DNA from: Lingula anatina
Taxonomy: Eukaryota; Brachiopoda; Lingulata; Lingulida; Lingulidae
Assembly (NCBI RefSeq): GCF_001039355.2
Contig: NW_019775647.1
Coordinates: 352,848-416,847, forward strand
Reading direction: 5' to 3'
DNA length: 64,000 bases
Shown: positions 1 through 11,828 of the stretch, one piece after another
Layout: every line of letters begins with the position of its first letter
How positions within the stretch are numbered: position 1 is the stretch's first letter
Translations under genes and position numbers: made by a program
Notes under the pieces: generated by a model
Databases searched by the model: none
Told to the model about the DNA's origin: nothing
What the model saw: only the letters and a program-made list of their open reading frames with translations

Positions 1-2
1 AG

Positions 3-325
3 TGTAGTGCCAGGGGCAGGTAGAACCGGCCGGGTAGCTCAGTAGGTAAGAGCACTCGCCCTGTAAGCGAGGGGTCCCGGGTTCGATTCCTGGTCTGGCT
101 GGTGATTTTTCTGCACTCACCCCAAATCGCTACAATGGTGGCAGCGGTGTTGCGAGATAGGGCTCGCGTCTTTCGGCATTTGGGGGGGAGGAGTGTAGTG
201 CCAGGGGCAGATAGAACCGGCCGGGTAGCTCAGTAGGTAAGAGCACTCGCCCTGTAAGCGAGGGGTCCCGGGTTCGATTCCTGGTCTGGTCGGTGATTTT
301 TCTGCACTCACCCCAAATCGCTACA
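3..325 (+). mobile_element. tRNA-derived repeat, tandem dimer (copy 1)
   Basis: Two units, 191 bases apart, each carry a 74-base tRNA-like cloverleaf (28-101 and 219-292). The acceptor stem pairs (GGCCGGG with TCTGGCT), the D arm is GCTC/GAGC, the anticodon stem is CTCGC/GCGAG and the T arm contains GGTTCGATTCC, a perfect B box. The anticodon loop CCTGTAA would give TGT (Thr), but position 33 is C instead of the universal T and no intact CCA-type context is seen. It therefore looks like a tRNA-Thr-derived repeat and not a working tRNA gene. Units start TGTAGTG and end CTACA, a short terminal inversion. The left edge is at the window boundary, so further units may lie outside. Confidence 0.75.
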
Positions 326-601
326 ATAGTTAAACTTACCTGCAAGCTCACTGGAATACCTATTTCAGTTATTCAACCTGCATCTCCGTCCGACTCTCAG
401 GTGGAAATCAAATTTTATGGGGCGCGGTCTTTCAACCCTTGACCTCCACGTACACATACGAACATATACGATACACACCGAACACAATCATAGCTAACAC
501 AACAAACACAGCAAACCTTACATTGGTAAAAATCAAATGTGTTCCCCCTTCGAACTTGTAATTACAAATAGCATATGAATGCTCTAAAAACCAGCACATG
601 T

Positions 602-900
602 ATATTCCGAAACCGCCTTGCAGTAAAAAATGTCACCAAAACGTAGAATTATTACTCCTGTGGACTTGAAATAAACATCCGTTTGATTTTGACTATATTC
701 CGTAACCGCCTCGTCGTCAGAAATAACAATAAAATACTAGAATTATTACTCCCGTGAACTTGTTATAAACATCCGTCGATTTTGACTATATTCCGAAACT
801 GCCTCGTTGTCAGAAATATCACCAAAAAGTAAATTTCATTCTCCTTTGCACTTGTGAAAAATTAGTTTGACTATATTCCGGTCCGACGCTCCTTTTTTAT
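602..900. repeat. Diverged tandem repeat, about 85-95 base unit
   Basis: The phrase TATATTCCG followed by CCGCCTCGTCGTCAGAAAT-like sequence recurs at about 602, 694, 788 and 873, separated by similar text containing 'attattactcc' and 'aacatccg'. About 3.5 diverged units are visible. No coding frame is apparent. Confidence 0.6.
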
Positions 901-1222
901 TAGAAATGTCACTAAAAAGTAGAGGTTTTGCCTTGGGACCTTTTTTCCGCAGCAGTCCAAGCTTGGTGTGGCTCAGCTGAGACCCGCATGGTCAGCGTCG
1001 ACGGTTGATTAAATACTTTTCAAGCAAATGAACGTCCACGACAAGTATTTAACAAAAATTGACCAAATTGGTCAGACATTACGTAAGAATTATGCGGGAG
1101 GTGACCAGCGCACGTGGACGAGTTTATTCCGTATAACATCTCTAGAGAGTGATATAGGGTCACTTTATTAGGTTTTAGGGGTGTTTTAGGATGAAATGAC
1201 TGTATTTTTTCTCGGTATGTAT

Positions 1223-1299
1223 GTCACCCTCTCGCGATATATGCCATGAACACCTTTCGCTGACGCTCGAGGTGTTATGGCATATATCGCTCGGGTGAC
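1223..1299. repeat. Short hairpin (inverted repeat)
   Basis: Arms of roughly 32 bases, beginning GTCACCC and ending GGGTGAC, fold back around a loop of about 14 bases (ttcgctgacgctcg). Core arm sequence GATATATGCCAT pairs with ATGGCATATATC. It probably represents a foldback element or MITE remnant; no regulatory role can be shown. Confidence 0.65.
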
Positions 1300-1327
1300 A
1301 GTGTATTATCTCACACATAATTCCCTG

Positions 1328-2083
1328 GTTTAACAAACAAAGCCTATTTATATATTGAGTCCGCTTTTATATGATACGCACTCAGTAAAGTAATTGGCAA
1401 CCTTGACTTAAATTCATTGTACTATAAAGTACACACAAGCGCGCGCGTGTACACACACGCTCTGAAATGTAGACACATGTTGGGCGACACACTTATATAA
1501 ACTGCATTAAAGCTATTCCTTTCAAATCAGAATATCCACATATAATGACTAACATTGAAACTGTCCACGTGATACTTTTAGCTGGCTACCCGGTGTGTAC
1601 CTGACACGGATCTATGCTATTCGTGCATTTAAATTATGGCTGCTTCCTTTTGCGATGTTAAAATTGGGCCAGCCTACCCACTTCACTTTGATATTGACAT
1701 TGAACACTTAATCTTTCATCACATTTTGACCCTGTTCTTCATCTTTTTTTTTCTCTAAGAAAATAGATCAAACAAAAATAAATAGGATAGTGCCTTAATT
1801 GTCACAGCATAAATTAGAAAGTTGGCATATCATTGACTACGCGCGAATCAGTTATGCCCGACGGCGTGAGTCGTATGCGGAAGAGGGTAAGTCCTCATTG
1901 TCGCATTGACTTTTTTTACATCCAGTTCGGAATGGTTTTCAAAGAAATTCATAATAAAGGCAAGTGAATCATATACAGAATATCTGAAGTATGCGTGAGT
2001 GTTTGAAGGTTAATATGAAGAATACCCTGGTAGACAATTAATTAGCTTGTGCTTCTATACACTTAATCACCTGTCTCTTTCTC
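1328..2083. repeat. Direct repeat R1, copy 1 (about 750 bases)
   Basis: This block matches 7494-8276 almost from end to end in the same orientation. It starts with TTTAACAAACAAAGCC, passes through a GC-alternating stretch (AAGCGCGCGCGTGTACACAC), contains TATGCGGAAGAGGGTAAGTC and ends near 'agcttgtgcttctatac'. No long open frame is conserved between the copies, so it is either a non-coding interspersed element or a local segmental duplication flanking the beta-trefoil gene. Confidence 0.7.
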
Positions 2084-2700
2084 TCTCTCTCTCTTAAAGT
2101 TAATGCACGTGAAATGTATTCTCTTTAGTAAATGGCAATCATGTACCAAAAATAGGGGCAAACTCTCATCGCTGATATTAGTCATTTTAGTCTCACTTAC
2201 AGTGTAGTGCACTGGCCATCAGACGACATAAAGTCTTGAACCTACAGGCACCGGTATATTATAAAACACCTCCTCACCACTATAAGGCCCCAATCCTATA
2301 GATACCATAGTCTATGTGGATCGAACCAACTCTGCAGGGATCTCGCTGTCTGCCTCCTCCTGACGTTAAGTACAATACAGAAAAGGTGGTGACTTTACGA
2401 GAATGCTGAGAAAAAGAGGAGACATGTCATTCAGTTTAGCTCCTTGCACTTAGCAAGAGACCACCCCCCCACCCCAGAGTTGGATCGGTCCACGTGAATG
2501 ATGGTACTATGGGAATGGGGTCTAACATATCTACCAGAGTACATGATTAACAGTTTACTACTTTTGAGTAATGTATTTCAGGAAAAATTGTCTAATCTCC
2601 GTCCTTGGCTAATGCAAATTAAAGTTTTATCTTCCAAGCAGGTGAATTGGAAGCATTATTTCTTCGGTGCAAAGCCGTTGCATCCTTGACAGTAATAATT

Positions 2701-5204
2701 TTAAGGTTGCCCCCTATCGTAGACTAAGAACAAAATGGCGGGATTCGGCCAGTAGTAGTTAGCGCCCTCTGGATCTCCTTCCTGCGAGACTTTGCGAGCT
2801 GTGCCGTCTGCGCTTGCCCCAAGAAACACGTTACTTCCGGCACTGTAAATGTTGAACCTGAAATTTATAAATCAGCCAATAGTATATAATTATCATAGCA
2901 ATAAAGTTAATAAATGAGACGCCATTTATGAAAACTAAATTCGGTTTTGTTAAAGAAGTTGCTGCCATCGAATCGTCAAGTTAAATGACTAGCAATTCTG
3001 GTAGGCAATTTATTAATTTATTGCGCATAAAAATGATAAAATGTTGTAATCATGCTTATAAGTACCTTATGTTTCGTCCAACTTCTGGCATTGTATACAC
3101 TGGCCACCTTGACGGGTTGAATATTTGAGAATGGGTCGGTTGTGAAGCGTCTACGTCATTTGACTCATTTGAGGGGTTCTGTTTGAACAAAATGGAAACG
3201 TGTATAATAAACAGCAAACTGGTGTTATTCAAACGAGTAATTAACCCTGATGAAAGAAAACTTCTCTAGGGGAGATCTGATCGTGACACAGCCAAGGTTT
3301 GCCAGCTGAGAAAGGCGTAGGCCTACTGATACTATTTGGATACTATTCCAAATGATAAATATTCAGTAACATGACATTATACTCACGAAAATATAAATGT
3401 AACGATCATGTGACATTTTGTTTCACGGAGAAATAGGCCCTATACTGTGCAACTACTTGATAAAACTCCTAAAAATCGGCACCAAGCAAATTCTTGAACA
3501 AAAGCAACATTTCATTCAGCCAAGACAAATACAAAAACTCTATTTAGCGTCTTCAAAATATCTTGCAAAGAACAGACAAAGAGGAAGACTAATATCCTCC
3601 ACCGTACAACTGCAGGTATGTGACTTTCTGACAAAATGAATTGCAAAAAGAGCATTTCTGTTAATATGGTTGAATTTTCATATTTTTAAAAACAGTCATG
3701 TCCAGGTTGGTACATGTATAGGATAATACTATGTTTGTCTTTGAATGTCAGGACTTAACAATGACTTTCTAAACGCACCTCTGCCTTGGTCATCCCTTAA
3801 TGAGCTTTGTTATCAACGTGAACGGTGTACCATCAATTGATTATGGAACTATGGTGTGCTTTATGTCAATAAGGACTATCCAAAGGACTATCGTAACGTA
3901 CCTGTAGGGAATGTCAAATCTTACCTCAGGTTTTGCGACAACTATATCGCCATCCACAGTAATTGTATACCATGTGTTATCTCCATCTTGCTTAAATTGG
4001 TAGCCGCGGATTTTCAAAATAACTGGGTCGAGATCGGTAACTACATACCAAGGCACATCTTGAGGAGAATCAGTCTTCCGAGCAGTTGCAGGAAAATTGC
4101 TCTGCCAAGTAAACTTCGCTGAAAAAGGAGGATGCATACATTGACATTTGTCTAAGCCTTGGACACATTTGATACAAAACGTATGTGATAAGAAATACCC
4201 TAATCAAGTTTAGCGATATTAAAACGACTGCGGACATAGGAAAAGGGAAAAAATACAAACGACATTAAAAAGACTACATAAATAGAAAGAGGAAAAGTTT
4301 CGCTTTTTCTCAATACATGTACCTCAAGCCGTAAAATGATATGCACACTTTAAGAGCTAAATCACTGTTTTTACTTAATGAAAATAGGCAGGGACATAAA
4401 AAAGCATTCCATAAACAAAAATTTGGCAGTTACTTGCATCAGCGTCCAATGTTCCGGCCATATCAACAACGTATTCGTCTTTGTCCGGGTCCACTTTCAC
4501 GTTGGTCACTTGCAGAAATCCATCTCCTGCATTGGACATCACTGACCACAGCGACACAATATCACCGTCTCTAGGCTGAAATGAGGCAATTTTCCGTATT
4601 GTATTGTACTGTATTGTATTATCTTGTATTGTACTGTACTGTACTTACTGTACTGCACATGTATTGTATTTCATTACATCACGTCACGTCACATCACATT
4701 ACATTACTTTACATTACACTAAAACAACGGTGTCAATACATTTAGATCCTGCTTAAAGTAGCAAAAATGGACGGACATTGAATCAGTAAGCAGACAAATC
4801 TACAAAGTCTACGATAAACACAAGTCGTAGAAATACATGGATAAATAAATAAAGTAAACGATTATGAAACATCATGTATATTTAGAATAAAACAAATAGT
4901 TATGTTTATTCGTGCAATACTAATGAAATAGTACATGTGCTTTAAATATACTCACAGGTGGATACAAACAAACAAACGTGGAAAATAATGAAACGAGTGT
5001 AAGGCAGACACAGGGACAGACAAACAGATAATGTTTACGCATGCGCAGACGCACCTGATTGGACGGTGCTGACTTCCTATTGTCATGGACTACAACTTGC
5101 ACTCCACAATTGGGCAAAGGCACGATGTCGATCTTGAAATCCTCGGTGTCACAACGTGGTGGGCGTGGCAGAACCCGATCTTCGGCGCTTTCGCTCGCCA
5201 GAGG
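2701..5204 (-). CDS. Beta-trefoil-like protein, copy 1 (first exon not found)
   Basis: Five coding exons read on the minus strand: 5204-5055, 4575-4434, 4118-3925, 3178-3066 and 2857-2701 (stop TAA at 2703-2701). All have GT-AG borders and compatible phases (0, 1, 0, 2), giving about 251 residues without the initiator exon. It is the paralogue of the complete gene at 49309-52454, with the same exon phases. Three internal repeats each begin with a hydrophobic strand (DIVSLWSVMSNAGDGFLQV; VILKIRGYQFKQDGD; the last exon's NVFLGASADG) and close with an F-x-[WI/VY] strand (KFTWQ, QIFNP, LFLVYD), the signature layout of a beta-trefoil fold as in fascin, FGF/IL-1 or trefoil lectins. No signal peptide is visible in the part seen, so a cytosolic or non-classically secreted protein is likely. 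Function is unknown. Exon 1 would be expected upstream (above 5204), but no ATG exon of matching phase was found there. Confidence 0.75.
4590..4735. repeat. Low-complexity TGTAT / CATCA tract
   Basis: Simple pentamer-like repeats (gtattgtattgtactgtat, then cacgtcacgtcacatcacat) fill the intron between the second and third recognised exons of the minus-strand beta-trefoil-like gene. No other signal is seen there. Confidence 0.6.
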
Positions 5205-5624
5205 CTAAAAGGACAATGTTATACTATAAATGGATCCTGCTACTTTCACAATACAGTACCGGGTATACATTTGTCTCTATACCCTCATGATGCAAATCGA
5301 TTAAATCACAGTCTAGGTTTTATGACGTCGTGTGAAAACAGATGTAGACTTCCCACTTTTGAAGGATTGAATTAGGGAAGATGTAGGGAAAATGTAGGGA
5401 CATTTTTTAATGTGCTTTTGTTAATAATAATAATAATAATAATGAAATAATTGTGGGCCTAGGTCGTATCATAAATTGTATCGATCCCTTAGGGAGACAA
5501 ATCATCAGTATTAACTTGGAACTACGATGCACTGTTGCACCCTGCGTCAAAGGCCTGCTTTCTCCCACAGTAAACAATATCTCCCGATTTGGTGAGCCAG
5601 ATCGGGATGCACTATAATCAGGGT

Positions 5625-5765
5625 GTAAGTAAGGGTGTAAGTGGTCTCCCCGCCTCTCACGCCTCCCCACGCGTCGTCCCTTCGGGAGCACAGTAAATAA
5701 ATCTCGGCTCAACTCAAACGGTCGGGGGAACACGCGTGGGAGAGGCGGAAAGACCATTACAGGAT
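5625..5765. mobile_element. Small inverted-repeat element
   Basis: GTGGTCTCCCCGCCTCTCACG near 5640 is mirrored by the complement of CGTGGGAGAGGCGGAAAGACC near 5733-5755, giving imperfect terminal inverted repeats about 25-30 bases long around a short core. A related string (CTCCCCGCCTACCACACGCG) occurs near 29220. Likely a MITE. Confidence 0.5.
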
Positions 5766-6314
5766 TAAGCAGTCTTCCTTTGATGTAGGTCCGCCATTTT
5801 TATGTCGAGGCCTAGCTAGCACTCGGGTCTTCTCATTCTCAATAGTCTCTGTCTCGTGGGCACATTTGGGACAGAGAAAGCCAAGATAGACACGTACACG
5901 GTGCACATACAATTCGAAGTGTACTGTGTGTAAAAGAGACAAAATGTCAAAAGTTTAAGTATACTCGGCGTAGTTCCGTCGCAGGTACTGAACCCGCTCG
6001 ATCGTGTATTATACCAGGGAATTATATCGTCCCTGATCATACGAACGATTTCATATCTCGCGTGCATTTCCCAGATGCCAAGGCAACCACTTTGCACGCC
6101 GAAAAGGCCGGTGTCACGAAACTAAGGGCCCGTGTAACAGAAAGTCCGCCCTCCATATAATTATGGGCTAGGTAAGGTTTGGAATGATCTAAGTAGGTCA
6201 GAATCTACAGGGCGACGCTTACCTGTACAAATGAATGGGAAGAAAACTATCATGGGGGACTCTCTGTCACGTTGCACCGGGATATTTTAAAGGCAACGGG
6301 TAAGATGCAAATAC

Positions 6315-6629
6315 AGGCCTAACCAACTACCAGACTCGGCACCGAATGATCCTGAATTCACCGGTAGATCAGACCACACTACCCGTTTTCAAGGTGTGTG
6401 TCAGATTGCATTACACAGTATCATACCCTGAACAAATTTTGAGTAGTGATGCAATGCTTTTCAACCCCGCTGAGAATCGTCACTATCACATCGCGTACTA
6501 GGCAAGAGCGGTGTCGCGTCTGATACTGTGTAATGTGATCTGACACACACCTTGAAAACGGGTAGTGTGGTCTGATCTACCGGCGAATTCAGGATCATTC
6601 GGTGCCGAGTCTGGTAGTTGGGTAGGCCT
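6315..6629. mobile_element. MITE with about 110-base terminal inverted repeats
   Basis: AGGCCTAACCAACTACCAGA at the left end is matched, inverted, by the right end ending in GGTAGTTGGGTAGGCCT. The complementarity runs through GAATGATCCTGAATTC and the GTGTGTCAGAT/TGTAATG motifs, leaving a core of about 90 bases. The arms are nearly identical, which suggests a fairly recent insertion. It is about 315 bases with no coding capacity, so a non-autonomous DNA transposon. Confidence 0.8.
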
Positions 6630-7066
6630 GAAATAGTGAAAAAGGTTTGTTTTTTTTCGACACTGAATTCTAAATTAGGAAATATAAGAAACTGTACGGG
6701 ATAAAATTAGGACTGTGGATCATTCTCCAACGCGTACACTTTACTTTCAATTTTTCATTGTAAAGCCTACCTTGAGCGTCTATATGGAATGTATGTTTTT
6801 TTTCTTTTGTTTCATTTTTTAATTTTTGTCATTTTATGTAAAAAAATTGGACTTCAAAATCGTCTTTGTGGCGTGGTCAGTGATAACAACCTTGGGACAA
6901 TGATAACAACCAAGTAAGGCTCCCGAAAGTATTGTATGACAACAATAGGATATGCCTTCCCGAAAGGCACTTGGATTAAAGGAAGATGTCCATCTAGTGT
7001 AACATAAGTCCTGGGTATAAATTATGGATAATTAACAAAGTAGAATACTCGGCTTCGCCTGAAATT

Positions 7067-7190
7067 AGCACGCATGTCCTAGTCACATAAATGATGTATT
7101 TCTAGAAAGTGAAAGATATTAGTAGGCGTACTAGCACGCATGTCCTAGTCACATGAATGACGCATTTCTAGAAAGTGAAAGACATTAGTG
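7067..7190. repeat. Tandem duplication, about 70-base unit, two copies
   Basis: The string AGCACGCATGTCCTAGTCAC, followed by 'atgaatga...tttctagaaagtgaaaga', appears twice in direct order with few differences. No gene overlaps it. A GT/GA microsatellite follows at 7252-7296. Confidence 0.7.
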
Positions 7191-7249
7191 GGAAGGGCAT
7201 AAGTAAAAGAAAAGGACAGTGGAGGAAAGTGTGTACATACACATGCTAA

Positions 7250-7300
<51 letters not shown>

Positions 7301-7493
7301 AAAACTAGAGAGAGAACAAGAGACGTACAATTATGTACAAATACAAGCATGTGCACAGGTGAGGGACGATAGCCATGAATGTATATTTACCTGACGCTCA
7401 TCGTCGTGTTTAGCCCTTGAACCGCTGCGGTTTCCCATATCGTCACTGCGAAGGAAAATACCGTTAAACGACCTAGCTGCGATGTCATGCACA

Positions 7494-8276
7494 GTTTAAC
7501 AAACAAAGCCTATTTATATATCGAGTCCGCTAGTATATGATACGCAGGCAGTAAAAGAATTGGCAACCTTGACTTAAATTCATTGCACTAGTTCACACCA
7601 GCGCGCGCGCGTACACACACGCTCTGAAATGTAGACACAAGTACATGTCGGGCGACATACCTATATAAACTGTATCATAGCTATTTCTTTCAAATTAGAA
7701 TATCCACATAGAATGACTTACAATGAAACTGTCCACGAGATCCTTTCAGCTGGCTGCCCTGTGTGTAACTGACACAGATCTTTGCCGTTCGTCTCTTTAA
7801 ATTTTGGCTGCTTCCCTCTGCACTGTTAAAATTGGGCCAGCCTACCCCCTTCACTTGGATATTTGAGATTGAACACGCTTAATCTTTCAACACATTTTGA
7901 CCCTGTTATTTTGTGTCTTAAGAAAATAGATCAAACACAATCAAATATGATAGCGCCTTGTCACAGCATAAACCCACCGCCCATGGAGTCAAGTCGATTA
8001 GAAAGTAGGCATTGCATTGACTACGTGCGAATCAGTTATGCCCGACGGCGTGAGTCGTATGCGGAAGAGGGTAAGTCCTCATTGTCGCATGCCCTTTTTT
8101 TTACATCCGGTTCGGAACGGTTTTCAAAGAAATCCAAAAATAAAGATCAATAAAGGCAAGTGAATCATACACAGAATATCTGAAGTATGCGTGGGTGTTT
8201 GAAGGTTAATATGAAGAATGCCCTGCTAGATAATTACATGTAATTAGCTTGTGCTTCTATACGCTTACAACCTCTC
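7494..8276. repeat. Direct repeat R1, copy 2
   Basis: Second copy of the block at 1328-2083. It shares the start TTTAACAAACAAAGCC, the GCGCGCGCGTACACAC stretch and the TATGCGGAAGAGGGTAAGTC motif. It has small indels, including about 25 extra bases near 7970 (CACCGCCCATGGAGTCAAG). Same orientation, about 6.2 kb apart. Confidence 0.7.
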
Positions 8277-9156
8277 TTATCAGAGTCCTGCTAGTAGGGC
8301 ACCTCAAATTAATATTTTATCTGTTTGTTAGAGGCCTTTACTTTTAGTTTTATGGATCACTCAAGATTTTGTATACTTTATGTACAGTGGCAAAGGGTTC
8401 AAGATGTAATCCGGATTATCGGGAATTGACAATTCAGCGTAGAAAAGTATATCGGTACGTTCATATTTTTCATATTTTTATCTGCTTGTTGGAGGCCTTT
8501 TCTTTTAATTCTATTGATCATTCAAGATATTGTAAACGTTACGTAGAATAGGGCTCAGGGGATAATCGAAAGTATAAATACATGTTTAAGCGATTTCATT
8601 CTGTTGAACTTAAGAGATAGGCAGAGTGACAGCTCAATGCAAGGGCAATGTATTTAGTGCCAAGTTCATCATAGACTTGTTTACACAAATAATAATCTTT
8701 TCTTTCTTTCTTTTTTTTTTTTTTTTTTTTTTGGGGGGGGGAAGGGGGGGGCAAAAGTGCAACCACTTCATGCAGCTTTCTGAACCGTAACGGAGAAGTA
8801 TTTGCAGTAGGTCGTAGCATTAAGATCAAACTACTGACGTACAGCTGAAACCCACAGAGGACGCTAGTACATGTACCAAGCACTTTCTTTTTTTATCCTG
8901 ATTTGTCGTCATTTCCCGATAATCCGGATGTATAGAACGTGCGTGGGCGTAAGGCATGTTTCAAGGTCTTGTTTTCATCCGCCGTAGAATGATAGGATAC
9001 AATGTTCAGCCGCTGTGAAATAACTTGCTCGTATCCCGAAATTTGTTCATTTTCCTTACTTCTGGTCATTTTGTTGGATATTGCTGTTACATATGATTAA
9101 AAGGTTAATTTCTACTTATACACTTAAACACACACGGCAGTCCTTCTCTTCCTCCT

Positions 9157-9191
<35 letters not shown>

Positions 9192-9797
9192 CACACACTT
9201 ATACACACACTGTACAGCCTAAGCTTCAGGTATGTCACGGTGCCCCGGCGACCTTAAAACAACATGATACCTGTGAGAAATGGAACTTGACAGGGGTGCT
9301 GTATATAATTACCGATACACTTCAACGAAGCAGTGTATAGATAAGTACTGGGTAAAAGCAGTAACACGTTCTAAATTCACGACTATGAGGGTGCGAAGGA
9401 AGTGTGTAGGAGGAAGCGACTACGAGGGGATAGTTTTAGCCCCCGTATTTCCTGTGGTTACGAATGAGGTGGCTGACGAAAATGGGGTCAGTACCCCCTG
9501 TACCCCCCCCCCCGCTCTTTTGCCCCTGCTGGTATCGGCACATACAGGTAGGAATACTAGTACAAGCCAAACTTTACCCATGCAGAAATGCATATACATA
9601 ACTTATTTATTAAATAAATACAACTTATATTCCAACGGTATAATAATTATAATATTCCAATCTTGCAGAATGCACTGTTCTTTTTTTTTTTTTTTTTTAT
9701 TTTAAATCAAGCCATTATTTGTCAGTCACATATAGTCATGCCTTAAATGTAGCAGCAGAGCACATCTAAACAGGTAACGGACGTTCGCTCACAATTC

Positions 9798-10645
9798 TCA
9801 CACATTACTATACGTAGATCCTGGTCTGCACTTGTGGAAGACAAATAACACACCATCCTGGTGGAGAAAAAATGATGACATCAGATTAGTAATGGTAGAA
9901 TGAATATATTAATCTGGTTAAATGAAAAGTATATTCGGGACATTCCATTAAAATACAATAATTATTGTATACGTAGCGTGCAAGTAAGCCATTTGCCATT
10001 TATTTCGTTATATAAAACAGGCGCAAAGTTTTAATTAATTAAAAACAGTCTCCTACTAATTAATCTACCCTCAGATCAGACATAATTTCATTTAAAGACC
10101 AGAATTCAAAGTTAATCGGTAATATGAAACATGACATTTCCCGAAAATAAATAAAATGGTCCCAAGGCCTACATGTGATCACCCCCTTTCGTCAAAAACG
10201 TAGGCCTACCTCACTGCTACATTGTACAAGACTGACACGCTGCCAGTATGAACGAAGGGATAGCTTGAATAGCAATCTACATACAGCATATACATACCCT
10301 AACTAGAAATGGAAAATCCGTCCAAAAGTCCTTATTTGGAATCACGTCTGTACCGGATTTATGGCGAATGAATTTCTGAGTAAGGATGCCACCAATGAGG
10401 TATATGGGGATCACAGTGACCAAGCTGGAAGTGAAATGCCATGCCTTTGAGATAAAATCTCTGTGAAAGGTGTTGAGATTATACGCCCAGAATAAAAAAA
10501 TATGTAGCGTTACTTTTAAGAAAAAAAAATAAAATAATAAAGAAATAAATAAATAAATAAATAATAGAAATAGCTAATGCGTAATAGCATGTGCACGAAA
10601 CTAAGTCAGTTCTCCCATCCTTTCCACCCCTCCTTTCTCTCTAGG

Positions 10646-10691
<46 letters not shown>

Positions 10692-10892
10692 ACGCACCAG
10701 AAACTTGTATGTATTCGCCTGCATGTCGTTTGCATACAGGTACATGTATGTGTATGTGTTTATGTTCAAACCTACATAGTCAACATTTGGACAGGAGACA
10801 AAACACACAAATAGTCGGATGGTGCGTATTATTCCAAGCTGATATTTTTTCTGTGAAAAAAGGATATTTTGTCAAACTTACACGTGCGCCCG

Positions 10893-10938
<46 letters not shown>

Positions 10939-11791
10939 CCACCCACATGATCATCATAACTGATCCTCCTCCTATACTGGCTTCGGACTTGTCCTTTCCT
11001 CCCTGTTTGGCTGCCTTGTCATCTTTGCCCCCACTGCTTCCCCCGCCGGTCCCACCGCTGCCGCCACTGTCACTGCCGCCTCCAGGGCAAGCATACTTGC
11101 TCTTTAGGGTCATATACTAATCAGAATAAAACACAATATTATGTGAATAAGTTTATCTATTTTTTTAACATTATTCATAAACATGTTTATAGGGGATAAA
11201 AAAATCACATCAGATATATCAAATGGCTTGTACTCATTTCTTCTTGTCGAAAGCCCTTTGTTCATGGGAGACAAAACTTTCTATACTTCGTCATGCATTT
11301 ACATTATTTGCATGTAGTTACTTGCATACGACCACAAAAAGTCCTAATGTTAAGAAAATAAGAAAAAAATAATAAAAACATGCAAAAATATCACCTTGAT
11401 ATATCTTTAACAGCAAAGGCTAACCACTCGGCCATGTGGTAGAAATTGACTGTTTCTTTTTTAAGCTGGGTAAACTCAGAATTTAAAACAAAATGCATGA
11501 ACTTTTTAAAGGGGCGTACTTTCCAGTACTTACGTATCTTCTCGACGACTTTTCACCGTCGGCGGTCAATTGGGCATCAACTTTGGAGTCGCATATAAGT
11601 GTTATGTACGTAAACCTAGAACAAGAAAATTGCTCTTAAACAAGGATGTGAGACTTTTAAGGGGTGTCCATACAACTATAAACCTACATGTATTAAAATA
11701 ACCGGCGTCGACTTTACATCTATATTTAAGTAAGCTGCATTAGCTGAAAAAATAACTAAGACCATATTTGTATAATTAAATATTTTATTTG

Positions 11792-11828
<37 letters not shown>

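Larger units (their letters stand above)
5205..9797. other. Intergenic region, repeats only
   Basis: Between the two minus-strand genes I see only repeats: the elements at 5625 and 6315, a tandem pair near 7067, the R1 copy at 7494-8276, a diverged 170-base tandem pair near 8325-8560, a poly-T/poly-G tract near 8710-8750 and TC/GA microsatellites (7262-7296, 9162-9189). The missing first exon of the beta-trefoil-like gene should lie in the left part. Open frames here are short and lack codon-like bias. Confidence 0.5.

Noticed and set aside
28-101. tRNA-Thr(TGT) gene, and the three similar units at 219, 13989 and 14180
   Set aside because: The cloverleaf folds, but position 33 is C instead of T in every copy, and the units occur only inside a dimeric repeat with target duplication. 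Called a tRNA-derived element instead.
6190-6255. Candidate first exon (ATG...TTTGTACAG|GTAAGC on minus) for the beta-trefoil-like gene 1
   Set aside because: The exon would end in phase 1, whereas the next exon needs phase 0 as in the paralogue, and there is no similarity to the paralogue's first exon.
10577-10963. 128-residue plus-strand frame rich in Thr-His
   Set aside because: It is created by two (CA)n microsatellites and lies antisense to exon 5 of the MRH-like gene.
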